Both the position numbers and the translations under genes were made by a program. Below, in pieces: positions 38,387 through 48,344 of a stretch of DNA of 64,000 bases (its first letter is position 1; each line of letters opens with the position of its first letter). Where the stretch lies: positions 62,001 to 126,000 of the IMG/VR virus record IMGVR_UViG_3300042516_004811. The stretch is one strand, 5' to 3'. Origin of the DNA: a virus. The notes under the pieces were generated by a model. The model was given only the letters and a program-made list of their open reading frames with translations, did not search any database and was not told the DNA's origin.

Positions 38387-38891
38387 TATCGCTCTCCTCT
38401 ATTTTTCGGAGCAGGTGCATGGCGAGCCATGCGTCTTTCCGCTCCTGCTTCGTATTGAATACTCGTTTTGGCTTATCAAACTTTACCACTGGCCCATTAG
38501 CCGATTTGCTCAAAATTTGATTCGCTAAACCACTGGATGAAAATTCAAGAGATTTCTCATTAATCTTGTCAATCTTCTTGCGGTCTTTTCCAAGAGCAGA
38601 ATAAACAGGCAACCCGGCAAGCATCTTCTCATCCACTTCTTTTTCCTTTGAGATGAATGTTTCATACCAGCTACCGGAAGACATGTTTCTTGGGGCATCC
38701 CATAGTTTTCTATGGAATGGCGATGTCCTTATTTTCTTTAAACTGCGAGCACTTGAGGAAAAGGACATAAAGTCAATCCTCACAACAGTTCCATCTTCTC
38801 TCTCAATTGCGCCATCTTTGTCATTGACCGTGGCGTCGATTATGTAGTAAAGCTTGTCGTCTCCAACGGTCCCTACAAGTGCTGCTTTCAT
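38379..38891 (-). CDS. 170-residue head-cassette protein
   Basis: 170 residues with an N-terminal beta-rich stretch (LVGTVGDDKLYYIIDATV, then RIDFMSFSSS), a Lys/Arg-rich middle, and an element EFSSSGLAN resembling the recurring SSG site. Overlaps both neighbours by 4-8 bases. Not recognised. Confidence 0.65.
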   Translation of the reverse strand: MKAALVGTVGDDKLYYIIDATVNDKDGAIEREDGTVVRIDFMSFSSSARSLKKIRTSPFHRKLWDAPRNMSSGSWYETFISKEKEVDEKMLAGLPVYSALGKDRKKIDKINEKSLEFSSSGLANQILSKSANGPVVKFDKPKRVFNTKQERKDAWLAMHLLRKIEESDNA

Positions 38892-40405
38892 AGCTTGCCG
38901 CCTCGTCTTGAAATAAGTGAAGGTTTTTCACTGCTTCTTATTTCCTTCATGAGCTTCTTGCCCATCTCGGCTATCTCTATCTCTATGTTTTCTTTCAAAA
39001 CCTCTTCAACATCTTGTCCTGGCCTCGCAGCTTTAGAGTGGCTTAGTGGGTTAAAGATATTTATGCCAGATGGGTGAGCAATCATTAATTTGTTTATGCC
39101 TGACTCCTGGTACTTGTCTCGCATCTTTACGGCAAGCCTGTAGGAGCGAAGCATGTCCATACTTTCGGTGTTTGTGCGTGAAGTCATCCCCGTAGAAGAC
39201 ATGTACTCAATTTCTTCAATAGTAAATCCGTTCTTAACAAGGGTGTTGTTAATAAATGATTCGTTAACAACATCGCTTATATCCTGATTGGCGGCCATTT
39301 TCTGCAACTTGGTGAACGGGTAGTTAATTTGCTCAATTTCATCTATGTCAAATCCACCAAGCACATGTGCTTCAAGCGGTTTATGGGTTCTTTTCTCTGA
39401 ATCAAATTGCCCAGAGCGCCTCATTGAGCCAGACTCATCGAGTGAGCTGTTGACGTCTGCAAAATCCTTATCAATACTTGCCGCAAGCAGATTAAGCATT
39501 GTCTCCATTGACTCTATTTTTCCGTTTGAGCCATCTAGATTAGATAGGGCGTCAGATACATCTTCTTTATTTGTTGAGTTAAGGCGAACAGGCTTATTGC
39601 CATTTTTCACCCCATTACCCATTCCGTATGACACTCTTCCTGATACGCCGGGCTTTAGCACAACCTCTATTTCCCCATGGGCGGTCAATCCATCACCGAG
39701 AATATCTTCGTCACCTAATTCAAATATCGCATCTGACTCAACGTTGCCAATACCTGAAGACATTGCGAGCTGTCTTTTCTTTTTGATTTGGTCCTCGTGA
39801 ATTACGTACCCAGAGACCGGCATTAGCTCGTCAGGTACATCCTGACCAAGACCAACGCTTGCGTAATAATCCCTAGCAATGTCCGATGCCGCTCTTTCTA
39901 CGGTTTCTCCACCTAAAGGTTTTTGCTCACTGGTTGCACTTCTATTGCGGTTTCCGCCCGAACCTATCGTTCTGCCATTTATAACCTTTGGGGCGAGAAG
40001 ACCAATTCCTGACTCCGTAACAGCATCTGCTGCCTGATTAAATAATCGGGTTATTCGCACCGAATTATTTCTGTTGGTTTTGTGCTTCTTTTCTATCGCG
40101 GAAATCATTGATTCAACTTCGATGTCACCAACAAGCCCCATATCACCGAGTCTTGAGACTGCAGCAATTGCATAATCCGGCCCAATGTCCGTAGCTACAG
40201 ACGTAGCCGCTTTCATATACCCCGAGTCTCTGTCACGAGAAACAACTGAACGAAGCTCCCAAATGGTTTTTTTAATATTGTCTGATTCCTGCTTGCTGGC
40301 ACCAGAACGAGAAACAGCGGCAGAAATAAATCTATTTGCCCGAGCCTTTTCTGACTTCGTTATATTTCTTGCGCTAAATCCGCGCTGATTGTTGTTACTT
40401 GTCAT
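38888..40405 (-). CDS. 505-residue head-cassette protein
   Basis: 505 residues. The N-terminal 150 are helical and basic. A distinct middle block (about 200-280) reads GYVIHEDQIKKKRQLAMSSG, FELGDEDILGDGLTA, EIEVVLKPGVSGRVSYGMGN, which recalls large-phage virion proteins of unknown function. The C-terminal third is helical. It contains an MSSG element. Directly downstream of the 2070-residue polyprotein gene (18 base gap). Confidence 0.7.
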   Translation of the reverse strand: MTSNNNQRGFSARNITKSEKARANRFISAAVSRSGASKQESDNIKKTIWELRSVVSRDRDSGYMKAATSVATDIGPDYAIAAVSRLGDMGLVGDIEVESMISAIEKKHKTNRNNSVRITRLFNQAADAVTESGIGLLAPKVINGRTIGSGGNRNRSATSEQKPLGGETVERAASDIARDYYASVGLGQDVPDELMPVSGYVIHEDQIKKKRQLAMSSGIGNVESDAIFELGDEDILGDGLTAHGEIEVVLKPGVSGRVSYGMGNGVKNGNKPVRLNSTNKEDVSDALSNLDGSNGKIESMETMLNLLAASIDKDFADVNSSLDESGSMRRSGQFDSEKRTHKPLEAHVLGGFDIDEIEQINYPFTKLQKMAANQDISDVVNESFINNTLVKNGFTIEEIEYMSSTGMTSRTNTESMDMLRSYRLAVKMRDKYQESGINKLMIAHPSGINIFNPLSHSKAARPGQDVEEVLKENIEIEIAEMGKKLMKEIRSSEKPSLISRRGGKL

Positions 40406-40422
40406 TTAAATCATCCACCCAA

Positions 40423-43400
40423 CTAAACAACACTTCTTGTTGTTTCAGATAGTGAGTTGTTTGCCCCAGACCATCTATCTTGATGCATTAAACGCAGAAG
40501 AGCATTTCGACTTAAGTTAGCAAATATTCCAGGAGTAACAGGGAATGACATACCATCATGTTTTCTTGTTTTTTCAAAGTGTGCATTATCTGAGTGTGAG
40601 TGCATTTTATTCTCAACGTCAAGCTGGGCAGCTATTCCACTTATTCTCTGGTCGGCATCGAGGCCAACAGAGTCTGTGCCTCCATACATCCTGACATCAG
40701 GACTCATTCCCATGCTTTCAAGCTCAGTATGAACCTTGCCCCATGGGTCGGTTTCACCCTTTTCTAGTTTGAGTGTCCTAACTGCAGACGCAGGAAGTTT
40801 GAGTGGCTCCCCCGGTGGTGGCGTTAAATATGTATCAACTCCGTAAAGGTTGTCGAGTGCTCCAGGGTTGGCCGCAATAACGTCCTTTAACGGAATCATT
40901 ATTACATTGCTTGCTTCTGGGGTCTCTCTTTGCTGATGTCCGGAAACCCTGTGGTTAATAGAAAAATGTATTGTTCCCCTATATGTATCCCACGGTCTAC
41001 CATTGTCATCGAGTAGCGGTTGACCATTTTCATCAAGCATTGGGTAGTCGCCTGTTGGTCTTATAACTAAATTACCATCACTGTCGTACTGTGGTTCATA
41101 TGTAGTTTCGTGGACGAGATACAGGTCGTCTACTGACAGGCCACTAAAGCCGTTGGACCGAGAGGGGCGTGCTCTTCTTTGTATTTCTTCTTCTGAAGCG
41201 TCTGGCAATGCCCTTCTAAGTTCACTTAGGGTCTTCTCTCTTGCGGCAGCTTCCCTATCGATTGTTTCCTGTCGTAATTGGGCTATGTTTTTGCGACTTG
41301 CGTCAACTGTCTTCTGTCCGGCCTCGGCAAGGTCATCAAGTCTCTTTTGTGCGTCAGTGTCACCGCGCGTTGCTGCATAAAGTATTGAACTTGCTTCTGT
41401 TTTTGAATCATTACCTTCTTCATTAAGTCCAATTCCGGCAAGTGTCCACTTAATGGCCAACTCCCGGCCCTCGTCAGATGTCTCGTCAAGCCCAGAAATA
41501 ACAAATGGGTTAATTGGTAAAACTTCAACATCAGATATATCTGATTCCCATGACTGTTCATTGGGAACACCGAAGGCGACACGCTTTCCGCCTATCTCGT
41601 AAACTTCTATTTGGTCACGCCAATTTTCCCCGAGAGAGATTGAAGCACGACTGCTCTTTATTTTGGAAGTTTGTGGGGATATCGAGCCAGGCTTAAGTGT
41701 TCTCTCCACCCTTCCGCTAGAGAGGGTCACTCGTGGTTCGCCGCGAAGAACCGGCACTGGCGGTAGCCCGATGGGAGGCCCAGTTTCGCCCGCGTCGTTG
41801 ATTGCCTCAACACCAGTTATTCTGTCTCGCATTTCGCGCACTCGTTCTGCGCTTGCATCTCGTAAGCGCCTTGCTCTGCGTCCAGCAGATTCACGCGCTG
41901 TAGCTATTCTTTCCCTGTTTTCTGGTGTATCAACCATCCTGCGCGCGCCCCTTGCTGCAGAAACTGCGGCATCCTTGAGCGGTTCGGGCAGCCCCTCTGG
42001 GGCAACTCTATTCATTCTCTTAAGAATCATCTTTGCTTGTTCATCGTTGATTCTGTCGTCTTCCTTAAGTTTTTCAACAACAAACTCTGCTAGGTCTCTG
42101 CTTCCTCTTCTGGCTAGTTCCATTCCAAGTTTCGTGAGTGCAGCTTGAGGACCAAAACGCATCGCTGCGGCCGTATCAACGACAAGCTCCATGACTTCTT
42201 TCTCTTCATCATCGAGGCCCATTCGTTCAGCTATCTGATTCATCGCCCTGCCCTTTAGGCGCTCACCGATGCCCTTTTTGACTGCCCCACTGCTAAGGGA
42301 TTCGCTTTGCATGGCTCTTCTGAAGCCGTCTTCTCTTGTGCCAGATGAGTTGCGTCTCAGTATTCTTTCTATGCGTCTTGAAGCAACTGGAGAATCGTCA
42401 GAGCTTGATGCGAGTGGTGAACGAACCGTTCCAGTTATGAGCATTTCATCAACTTCTGATTCCCTCATTCTCACATGGGCGCGCCTATCTAGGCCAGAAT
42501 GCATTCTGTATGCGGTTTCCTCGATTAGTGAATGAAGTTCTTCATCTGGAAGGTTCATAATTAATTCGGCAACACGTGGGTCAATATTTTCCTTTGATAG
42601 TTCTGGGAATTCTTTTGAGCCTTTGCCTGAAAGTATGTTTCTTATTTCCTTAGCGTTGCTGGAGATTTTACTGCGTCGAGACTCGGTTCTCTGTGCTCTT
42701 GTTTGTTTTGGACCATATATTGAACGTCCGGATGACAATGATTCGCTTGCGCCCTGAAGGTCAACATCATCTATACCTTCACCAAAGCTTGAGCCAGCAT
42801 CAACTACCTGTTCATTGATGGATGAGTTTGTCTCTGCTATCTGTTTATCGCTGTCGTTTCTAGGGGAATCTATATCTCTGCTTTCCCGGCGTGCAGTCAC
42901 ATATTCATTGACAACCTTGCCAACCCTATTGGATGCACCTTTTCGCCAAATTGCGTCATCAGTGCCGTTAGAAAGAGAATCCCTCAATGACTCGGCAGCC
43001 TCAACTGCATTCTTCTGAGATGAAACCTCCATGTAGATTGTTCCATCGTCACCACGAGACACAACACGCAAAGAGCCGGGAGGTAGAATGAATCTGCTCT
43101 CCCCATCTTCTCCAGGAGACGAGAATATTCCCTTGTCTCCCTCCTTCAGAGAAATTACAACGCGCTTCTTCTTCTTGCCTTCGGGGGCATCAGATTCTTG
43201 CTGTCTTGTCAGCTTCGTTGGTCTACGGCCCTTGGGCATAAGCCTGCCCGTAACGAGGCTGTCTATCTGAACATCTTTTCCAACAGAGCGGCCGGAAACC
43301 TTACCAGACTCAACTTCTACGATTGCCTCAATCTCGAAAGGCTCTGTTATGGAGGTGGCATCTATCGCCTCCATTGTTGGAATCAAAACATTCTGCACTT

Positions 43401-46400
43401 GCCTATCAAGGGGGGCTTCAGAAGATGAATTTTCATCTACCTCAAGACCAAGCCTTGCAAGGCGAGCGTTGCGACGATTTATTGCACGACCAGCGGAAAC
43501 TTGTTTCTGTGGGTCCAAAACATTAGAGATATCCACGTCTTCACCAGTACCAATCTGGCGAATGGCTTCACGTTGACGTGGCGTAAGTCGTCTTGATTGA
43601 CTCGCCCTACGAGACTTAACAAATGAATCAGCATCCGCTTTCGATTTGAATTTTCTAGTTGGTTTTGGTTTAGGGCTGTTTAGGGCTTCAATTTTTTCAT
43701 CGATTTCTTTACTAATTCTCGACCTGCTGCGTTTATCTCCACCAGCCCTAAGTTTTTCAATCATGGCATTCTTCATGGTGTCGAATTCTTCAGCTAGTTC
43801 TACTGATTTGTCGACATCATCAGAATTTGCCTTCATCAGAACTTGGGTGTCGGCCATTTTTCTGATGGCTTTTTTATCATCGATTTGTGTTATGTCTTCA
43901 GAAATAGCATCAAGCTGTCTTGCTCTTGCATTTTTAGCAGCTTCCGATGGACTAAGTAGGCCGCGAGACTCCCTTAGTGACCCTACTTCTGCGTCAAATC
44001 TTGCGTTTTCCGAACGAGCACCAATTCCATACTTCTTTTTCCATTCACGACGTGCATCGTCGTACTTCTTCTCATGGAATTGAGCCTCTTCTATGGCTAT
44101 ATCAAGAAGCTCTTGTCTGGCTCTTGTTGCAGCATCTGTTTCTTCCGGTGTTAAGCCAGATGGGATTTCCGACTTTTCTATTTCATCCAGACTTTCTTTA
44201 GCGATAGTGTAATCTGTCGCTATTTCTGTAGCAACATCAAACATCTCCTCCTGAGTGAGTCCCGAATAGTCACTTCTGAAAGCTTTTAGAGTTTCTCTCC
44301 TGTCGGCAACCCTACGGACTAGCGCTTCTTCTGCCATTGCGTCTAGTTCTTCTGGCGTTATTCCAGGAAGAACGTCTGCTGTTGGTGAATCAATGTCTGG
44401 AGAATCAACCTCATCCAGGTCATATGTTGCGCTTGCGATTGCTGCCGAAGTTTCAGCTCTCTTTGCCATGATGTCATCCATGAACTCCAGAACCGAGTCG
44501 ACGTCATCGCCGCTTATAAGTTTTTGTTCCCTCAGCGCATAAAGTTCAGCAAGGGCTTCTAGCGCCCATATTTCGCTTCCCTTTTCATATTCTCTTGGAT
44601 ATGCGCCAGAGAACTGAGCAACACCCTCTAGGCGGCTCATCACATCACCAAGTTCTTTAAGGTTTATCCCGTCAGCTGTTTGTGTCATCATGTTCATGAT
44701 GTCGCCAGCGCTTAAGTCGTAAAGGCTATTTATCTTTTTCTGCCCTAGATAGTCGCCGCGCTTAGAGAACTGCGGAACCTCAAGCATTCCGGCTTTTGCT
44801 CTGCGGTCAATCTCCTCCATGAATCCCTGAGCCTGGACCAAGTGGGCAAATTCGTGTATCCCTATGTGTCTCGTGAATGATTTTGGACCATCTACGAGTC
44901 CAGCCATGTGGCGAGCCGCAAGGTCAGCGTTTAGCATAAAATGTGAAAGAGCCATCTGAGATTCGGCGTCTGTTCTTCCGCCAATGGCAGCTATTGACAG
45001 GCGCTGGCCAGCACCCATGTTTGGAAGCATGGTTTCCTGGTTGCTCATAATCATGTCCATGTTGAAGTCGATTACCCCACGCATTTCCCCGGGTATTTTG
45101 ACTTTTCTTGTTTTCCCAGTAACAGGGTCAGTCATGTCGATAATTTGAGCAGCATCGCGCATTAGTGATGTTCCGGCCTCGTGGTTCGAGTCCGAGTCGT
45201 ACATGATTGTTCCAAGAAACTTTGCTGCAGATGGGTTTCTCTTGAACTGAACTAGCAGGGACTCAAGGAATGCTCTTTCGGTTTCGTAATATCTTGCAGT
45301 ATCAGCCTTGACCATGAGGTCTTGTTCTTCTTTTGAGAGTGAAGTCCATCCCTGAACGGCCTGTAGGCGGGCTGTGACAAACTGCTCGACTTGTTGTGGT
45401 GTCAGTCTTGGCTGGTCTACTCCGTTTGCGTTGACAAGGTTTACATCCCATCCGCGTGGGTCGCCATTATTAGCCATCTGTCGCAGTGTGTCAAATGCTT
45501 GACCAAGGTCTTCATTCGTGGCTCTCGCCTCATCACTTATGTCGACACCAAGGTCATCCAGTAGACTGAGAACTTCAGCATCAGCTCGCGCAATTTCATC
45601 TTGCGCGTTAATCATCCCATTAGTTGTTACGCGGAGATTTTCTGGGCCATCAACGTCACGCCAGTCAGGTGTTTCTATTCTTTCGCCAGTTGCTGCGTCA
45701 TACCATGGACTGCGACCAATTCTTGCTGGGTCAGCATCAGCTAAGTCACGAAACCATCTTCCGTTGTAAACAAAGTCAAGTACATTTCGTGCACTGTTTC
45801 TAAGTCCCTGCATTTCTCCTTGGTTGGAGAGTTCTGCGGCCTGGCGAGCAGCAAATCTTGCGAATCTACTAGCACTGAACCCAAAGCAGTTTGAGCCCAT
45901 GGCGTCCGTAAACTGGTTAGCTGCTGGCGTTCCTGGAGGACACCTAAACTTATTATTTTCATCTCTAAGTATTCCAACTGCTGCAGCTGCCCTTGCTAGC
46001 AATGAACCGCCAGGAACTCGCGCACCAAGATTGGGTCCTAATGATTTTTCTTCTACGTTTTTGCCCTTGTTGAGCCTTCTTCTGCGTTCCTCCATTGTCA
46101 TGCCTGTTGACATTGCAAATGGGTCGACAATTTTTTCAGAAGATGTGTCAACTTCGTCAGTCTTAGGGTTTACATCAAACTTAGATATTTTTATGTGTGG
46201 TTTATTTCGCAGCTTATTCAGCAGCTTGTCAAACGAATCAACTTCGCGTTCCTTTTCTGGAATCCAGCCAAAATTAGGCTCGATATCCATTCCGCGAATG
46301 CTCTCAATTGTTGGCGATAGAACAAGCTTTGAGCCCGGTTCCCATCTGGCTTCTGGTTTCCACCTATACCCGTATGCGTTTTTTTCAACACCGGGCATTG

Positions 46401-46635
46401 ATTCCCCGGTGAATTCACGCTTTTTATTGTCAGTGTTTCCCTCGTCTTGTTTGCGAGAGATGTCCCAACCAAGCGCCTTTACGGCTATATCTGCTTGAAG
46501 CCTGCCTGAGTAGACGCTTCCGTTGATTGATTGCTTGAAACGAAGCGCTCTAGCATCGAAGTCCCTACAGCAGGCAACTGGAGATACTAGACGTCCAGAC
46601 GTTATTACCCTGTGCTTTACCGGTTCACCCGACAT
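40423..46635 (-). CDS. 2070-residue virion-type polyprotein: HExxH peptidase, ART-like domain, shared unknown module
   Basis: Residues 231-250 carry the RCPPG...QFTD...NC motif shared with the 680-residue protein. A zincin domain has HEFAH at 594-598 and a downstream Glu helix (ALEALAELYAL near 691-701). Residues 760-1060 are a long coiled-coil/basic region. Residues about 1085-1210 resemble an ADP-ribosyltransferase C-terminal half (GIFSSPGEDGESRFILPPG), but the usual second catalytic Glu is Arg (E1179-S-R1181). SSG sites are at 1300-1304, 1447-1451 and 1638-1642. After the last site comes the module shared with the 1210-residue protein (about 1673-2057; LYLVHET at 1838-1844, IHFSINH at 1889-1895). 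Confidence 0.8.
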   Translation of the reverse strand: MSGEPVKHRVITSGRLVSPVACCRDFDARALRFKQSINGSVYSGRLQADIAVKALGWDISRKQDEGNTDNKKREFTGESMPGVEKNAYGYRWKPEARWEPGSKLVLSPTIESIRGMDIEPNFGWIPEKEREVDSFDKLLNKLRNKPHIKISKFDVNPKTDEVDTSSEKIVDPFAMSTGMTMEERRRRLNKGKNVEEKSLGPNLGARVPGGSLLARAAAAVGILRDENNKFRCPPGTPAANQFTDAMGSNCFGFSASRFARFAARQAAELSNQGEMQGLRNSARNVLDFVYNGRWFRDLADADPARIGRSPWYDAATGERIETPDWRDVDGPENLRVTTNGMINAQDEIARADAEVLSLLDDLGVDISDEARATNEDLGQAFDTLRQMANNGDPRGWDVNLVNANGVDQPRLTPQQVEQFVTARLQAVQGWTSLSKEEQDLMVKADTARYYETERAFLESLLVQFKRNPSAAKFLGTIMYDSDSNHEAGTSLMRDAAQIIDMTDPVTGKTRKVKIPGEMRGVIDFNMDMIMSNQETMLPNMGAGQRLSIAAIGGRTDAESQMALSHFMLNADLAARHMAGLVDGPKSFTRHIGIHEFAHLVQAQGFMEEIDRRAKAGMLEVPQFSKRGDYLGQKKINSLYDLSAGDIMNMMTQTADGINLKELGDVMSRLEGVAQFSGAYPREYEKGSEIWALEALAELYALREQKLISGDDVDSVLEFMDDIMAKRAETSAAIASATYDLDEVDSPDIDSPTADVLPGITPEELDAMAEEALVRRVADRRETLKAFRSDYSGLTQEEMFDVATEIATDYTIAKESLDEIEKSEIPSGLTPEETDAATRARQELLDIAIEEAQFHEKKYDDARREWKKKYGIGARSENARFDAEVGSLRESRGLLSPSEAAKNARARQLDAISEDITQIDDKKAIRKMADTQVLMKANSDDVDKSVELAEEFDTMKNAMIEKLRAGGDKRSRSRISKEIDEKIEALNSPKPKPTRKFKSKADADSFVKSRRASQSRRLTPRQREAIRQIGTGEDVDISNVLDPQKQVSAGRAINRRNARLARLGLEVDENSSSEAPLDRQVQNVLIPTMEAIDATSITEPFEIEAIVEVESGKVSGRSVGKDVQIDSLVTGRLMPKGRRPTKLTRQQESDAPEGKKKKRVVISLKEGDKGIFSSPGEDGESRFILPPGSLRVVSRGDDGTIYMEVSSQKNAVEAAESLRDSLSNGTDDAIWRKGASNRVGKVVNEYVTARRESRDIDSPRNDSDKQIAETNSSINEQVVDAGSSFGEGIDDVDLQGASESLSSGRSIYGPKQTRAQRTESRRSKISSNAKEIRNILSGKGSKEFPELSKENIDPRVAELIMNLPDEELHSLIEETAYRMHSGLDRRAHVRMRESEVDEMLITGTVRSPLASSSDDSPVASRRIERILRRNSSGTREDGFRRAMQSESLSSGAVKKGIGERLKGRAMNQIAERMGLDDEEKEVMELVVDTAAAMRFGPQAALTKLGMELARRGSRDLAEFVVEKLKEDDRINDEQAKMILKRMNRVAPEGLPEPLKDAAVSAARGARRMVDTPENRERIATARESAGRRARRLRDASAERVREMRDRITGVEAINDAGETGPPIGLPPVPVLRGEPRVTLSSGRVERTLKPGSISPQTSKIKSSRASISLGENWRDQIEVYEIGGKRVAFGVPNEQSWESDISDVEVLPINPFVISGLDETSDEGRELAIKWTLAGIGLNEEGNDSKTEASSILYAATRGDTDAQKRLDDLAEAGQKTVDASRKNIAQLRQETIDREAAAREKTLSELRRALPDASEEEIQRRARPSRSNGFSGLSVDDLYLVHETTYEPQYDSDGNLVIRPTGDYPMLDENGQPLLDDNGRPWDTYRGTIHFSINHRVSGHQQRETPEASNVIMIPLKDVIAANPGALDNLYGVDTYLTPPPGEPLKLPASAVRTLKLEKGETDPWGKVHTELESMGMSPDVRMYGGTDSVGLDADQRISGIAAQLDVENKMHSHSDNAHFEKTRKHDGMSFPVTPGIFANLSRNALLRLMHQDRWSGANNSLSETTRSVV

Positions 46636-46649
46636 ATCGGGGACCTCGG

Positions 46650-48227
46650 TTACTTATCGTCGATTGAGTCTTCGAGAAGCTGGAACTCGACGAGGGCCGC
46701 CATGAAATCCGCATCACCCAGCTCCTCGCTCTTTTCCTTGCTTCCGGCAAGCCAGTTTGCGGGGATAAGGCTTTCGAGTTTAAGGTCGCGAGCGCGCTTC
46801 ATAATATGGCGCTTGGCAGCCTCTTTGTCTTTTGCCCTACCGAAAGCCTGAATTGCATTTCTTAGGTCGGACTCTGAAACGATTGGATATGAACCGTCAG
46901 GAAGAGCCATACCTTCCTTGGCAAGTTCCATTCTTCTCTCTTCAGAAAAAGCTCTCTTGATTGCAATCTCAGCTGCTTCTGCTTCAATCTGCTCAACCTC
47001 ATCAGCTTCATACTTGTCATAACCGAGCACTTCGCCATCAAGGGCAACGAAGACGTCGTACGACTTTCCGTCAAATCCTTCGATTTCTACAGCATAAGCA
47101 TCAAAACCTTCGAAAACATCTGGCTCTACCGCAACAACATGTCCATCAATTGACTTGACGGCGATTTCTGCTGCTTCGGTGAAATCAATGAGCTTGTATT
47201 CAGAAAAGCCAGACTTCTGTTCAAATTCTGATTCATCGAGCTTCTGGAAGCCCAAAACTTCTGCGCTTGTTCCGTCGATGAATACTTCCTTGACGGAACC
47301 ATCCTTTGTCTGTACGTCAACAACAAACATGTCTGCTGGCTGCGAGTAGCCGGAGTCAACAACAACACCATCGAACATTTTTTCTGCCAAACCTTCGACG
47401 TGTAGCAGTCCGGGCAGACCCTTTTCAGCAACACAACCACCTGGGCAGTCGTCGCAAACAGGAGAAGAACCCGCATAGGCTTTTCTCTCTATTGCACATA
47501 GATATCCGTGAGCGCCAAGGTCAGCTGTCTTTATTCCAAGGGACTTAATTCGTGACCTGCGAATGTCTTCCCACTCTGAGTCGCGAGCAGAGAATGACTT
47601 CTCGCCCATAATGAGCTCATCGTCTTCGTCTTCCTCGTATTCCTCGTCCTCTTCGTCCTCGTCTGACATTTCTTCGTCTTCCGACATTTCTTCGTCGTCT
47701 GACTCTTCGTCATCATCTTCTGAGTCGATTTCTACCTCAAGCTTTGCAGCCTTCGCCTTGCCCATAGTTCTTTGAGCAGAAGACTCCTCGTCTTCGTCAC
47801 CCATTGACTCCATGTCCATTTCGGCTTCGTCAAGCGCTGCCTCTTCGCCCTCGTCATCAGCCATTATTACCTGGCCAGGAACTGGGACCCTCTTGGGCTT
47901 CATCTCTTTAGATGATTTCTCCATTGGCTCGCCGTCTTCGTCTTCTTCCTCTTCGGTGTCTGCCTCAAGGTCAACTTCCATTACGCCAACAACGCCACCT
48001 TCTGCAGGCTTCTTCTTCGGCTTCATTTCCGGAGCTTCCATGGCCATTTCCTTCTCCTCCAACTCAGAGGCGGGAACCATCTTCATCTCAACAGGCATGG
48101 CGCCGCACTTTGCGCACAACTCCGAACCCTTAACAAAACCGCAGTCAGCGGCACTAGCGCCTTTGGCGCACTTAAGAACGTTGCCCTCGGCGTCAATGCT
48201 GACTGTGGCTTTCTCGTCGTAGCTCAT
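46650..48227 (-). CDS. probable scaffold-type protein with acidic region, PepSY-like and DUF6582-like parts
   Basis: 525 residues from the ATG at 48227 (the frame is open further, but a -10 box lies there). A small N-terminal Cys-containing part (CAKGASAADCGFVKG ... CAKC) precedes a very acidic low-complexity tract (DEEMSEDEEMSDEDEEDEE). Next is a Cys-rich CDDCPGGC segment, then two PepSY-like units (AEIAVKSIDGHVVAVEPDV; VEIEGFDGKSYDVFVALDG). The end is a DUF6582-like basic region (DLRNAIQAFGRAKDKEAAKRHIMKRARDL). Placed between protease and capsid genes, the position of a scaffold. Confidence 0.7.
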   Translation of the reverse strand: MSYDEKATVSIDAEGNVLKCAKGASAADCGFVKGSELCAKCGAMPVEMKMVPASELEEKEMAMEAPEMKPKKKPAEGGVVGVMEVDLEADTEEEEDEDGEPMEKSSKEMKPKRVPVPGQVIMADDEGEEAALDEAEMDMESMGDEDEESSAQRTMGKAKAAKLEVEIDSEDDDEESDDEEMSEDEEMSDEDEEDEEYEEDEDDELIMGEKSFSARDSEWEDIRRSRIKSLGIKTADLGAHGYLCAIERKAYAGSSPVCDDCPGGCVAEKGLPGLLHVEGLAEKMFDGVVVDSGYSQPADMFVVDVQTKDGSVKEVFIDGTSAEVLGFQKLDESEFEQKSGFSEYKLIDFTEAAEIAVKSIDGHVVAVEPDVFEGFDAYAVEIEGFDGKSYDVFVALDGEVLGYDKYEADEVEQIEAEAAEIAIKRAFSEERRMELAKEGMALPDGSYPIVSESDLRNAIQAFGRAKDKEAAKRHIMKRARDLKLESLIPANWLAGSKEKSEELGDADFMAALVEFQLLEDSIDDK

Positions 48228-48285
48228 AGAACTCCCGTAAATGCAGGGAAATGCCATAGGGACATTAACCAATCAATTTGCTTAA

Positions 48286-48314
48286 ATTATAACGTATCAG
48301 AACCTTGCGCGCTA
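48286..48314 (-). promoter_or_regulatory. candidate promoter for the scaffold gene
   Basis: A perfect -10 box TATAAT lies on the minus strand (48291-48286), 59 bases before the scaffold ATG. The matching -35 region (TAGCGC at 48314-48309) is poor, so an extended -10 or an activator may be involved. Confidence 0.4.
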
Positions 48315-48344
48315 ATTAGTAACGTTTGCTAATTTGCTTGCCTG

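Noticed and set aside
45824-46498. Plus-strand frames opposite the 2070-residue gene
   Set aside because: Composition is Ser/Leu-rich as expected for antisense of this gene; no start signals.
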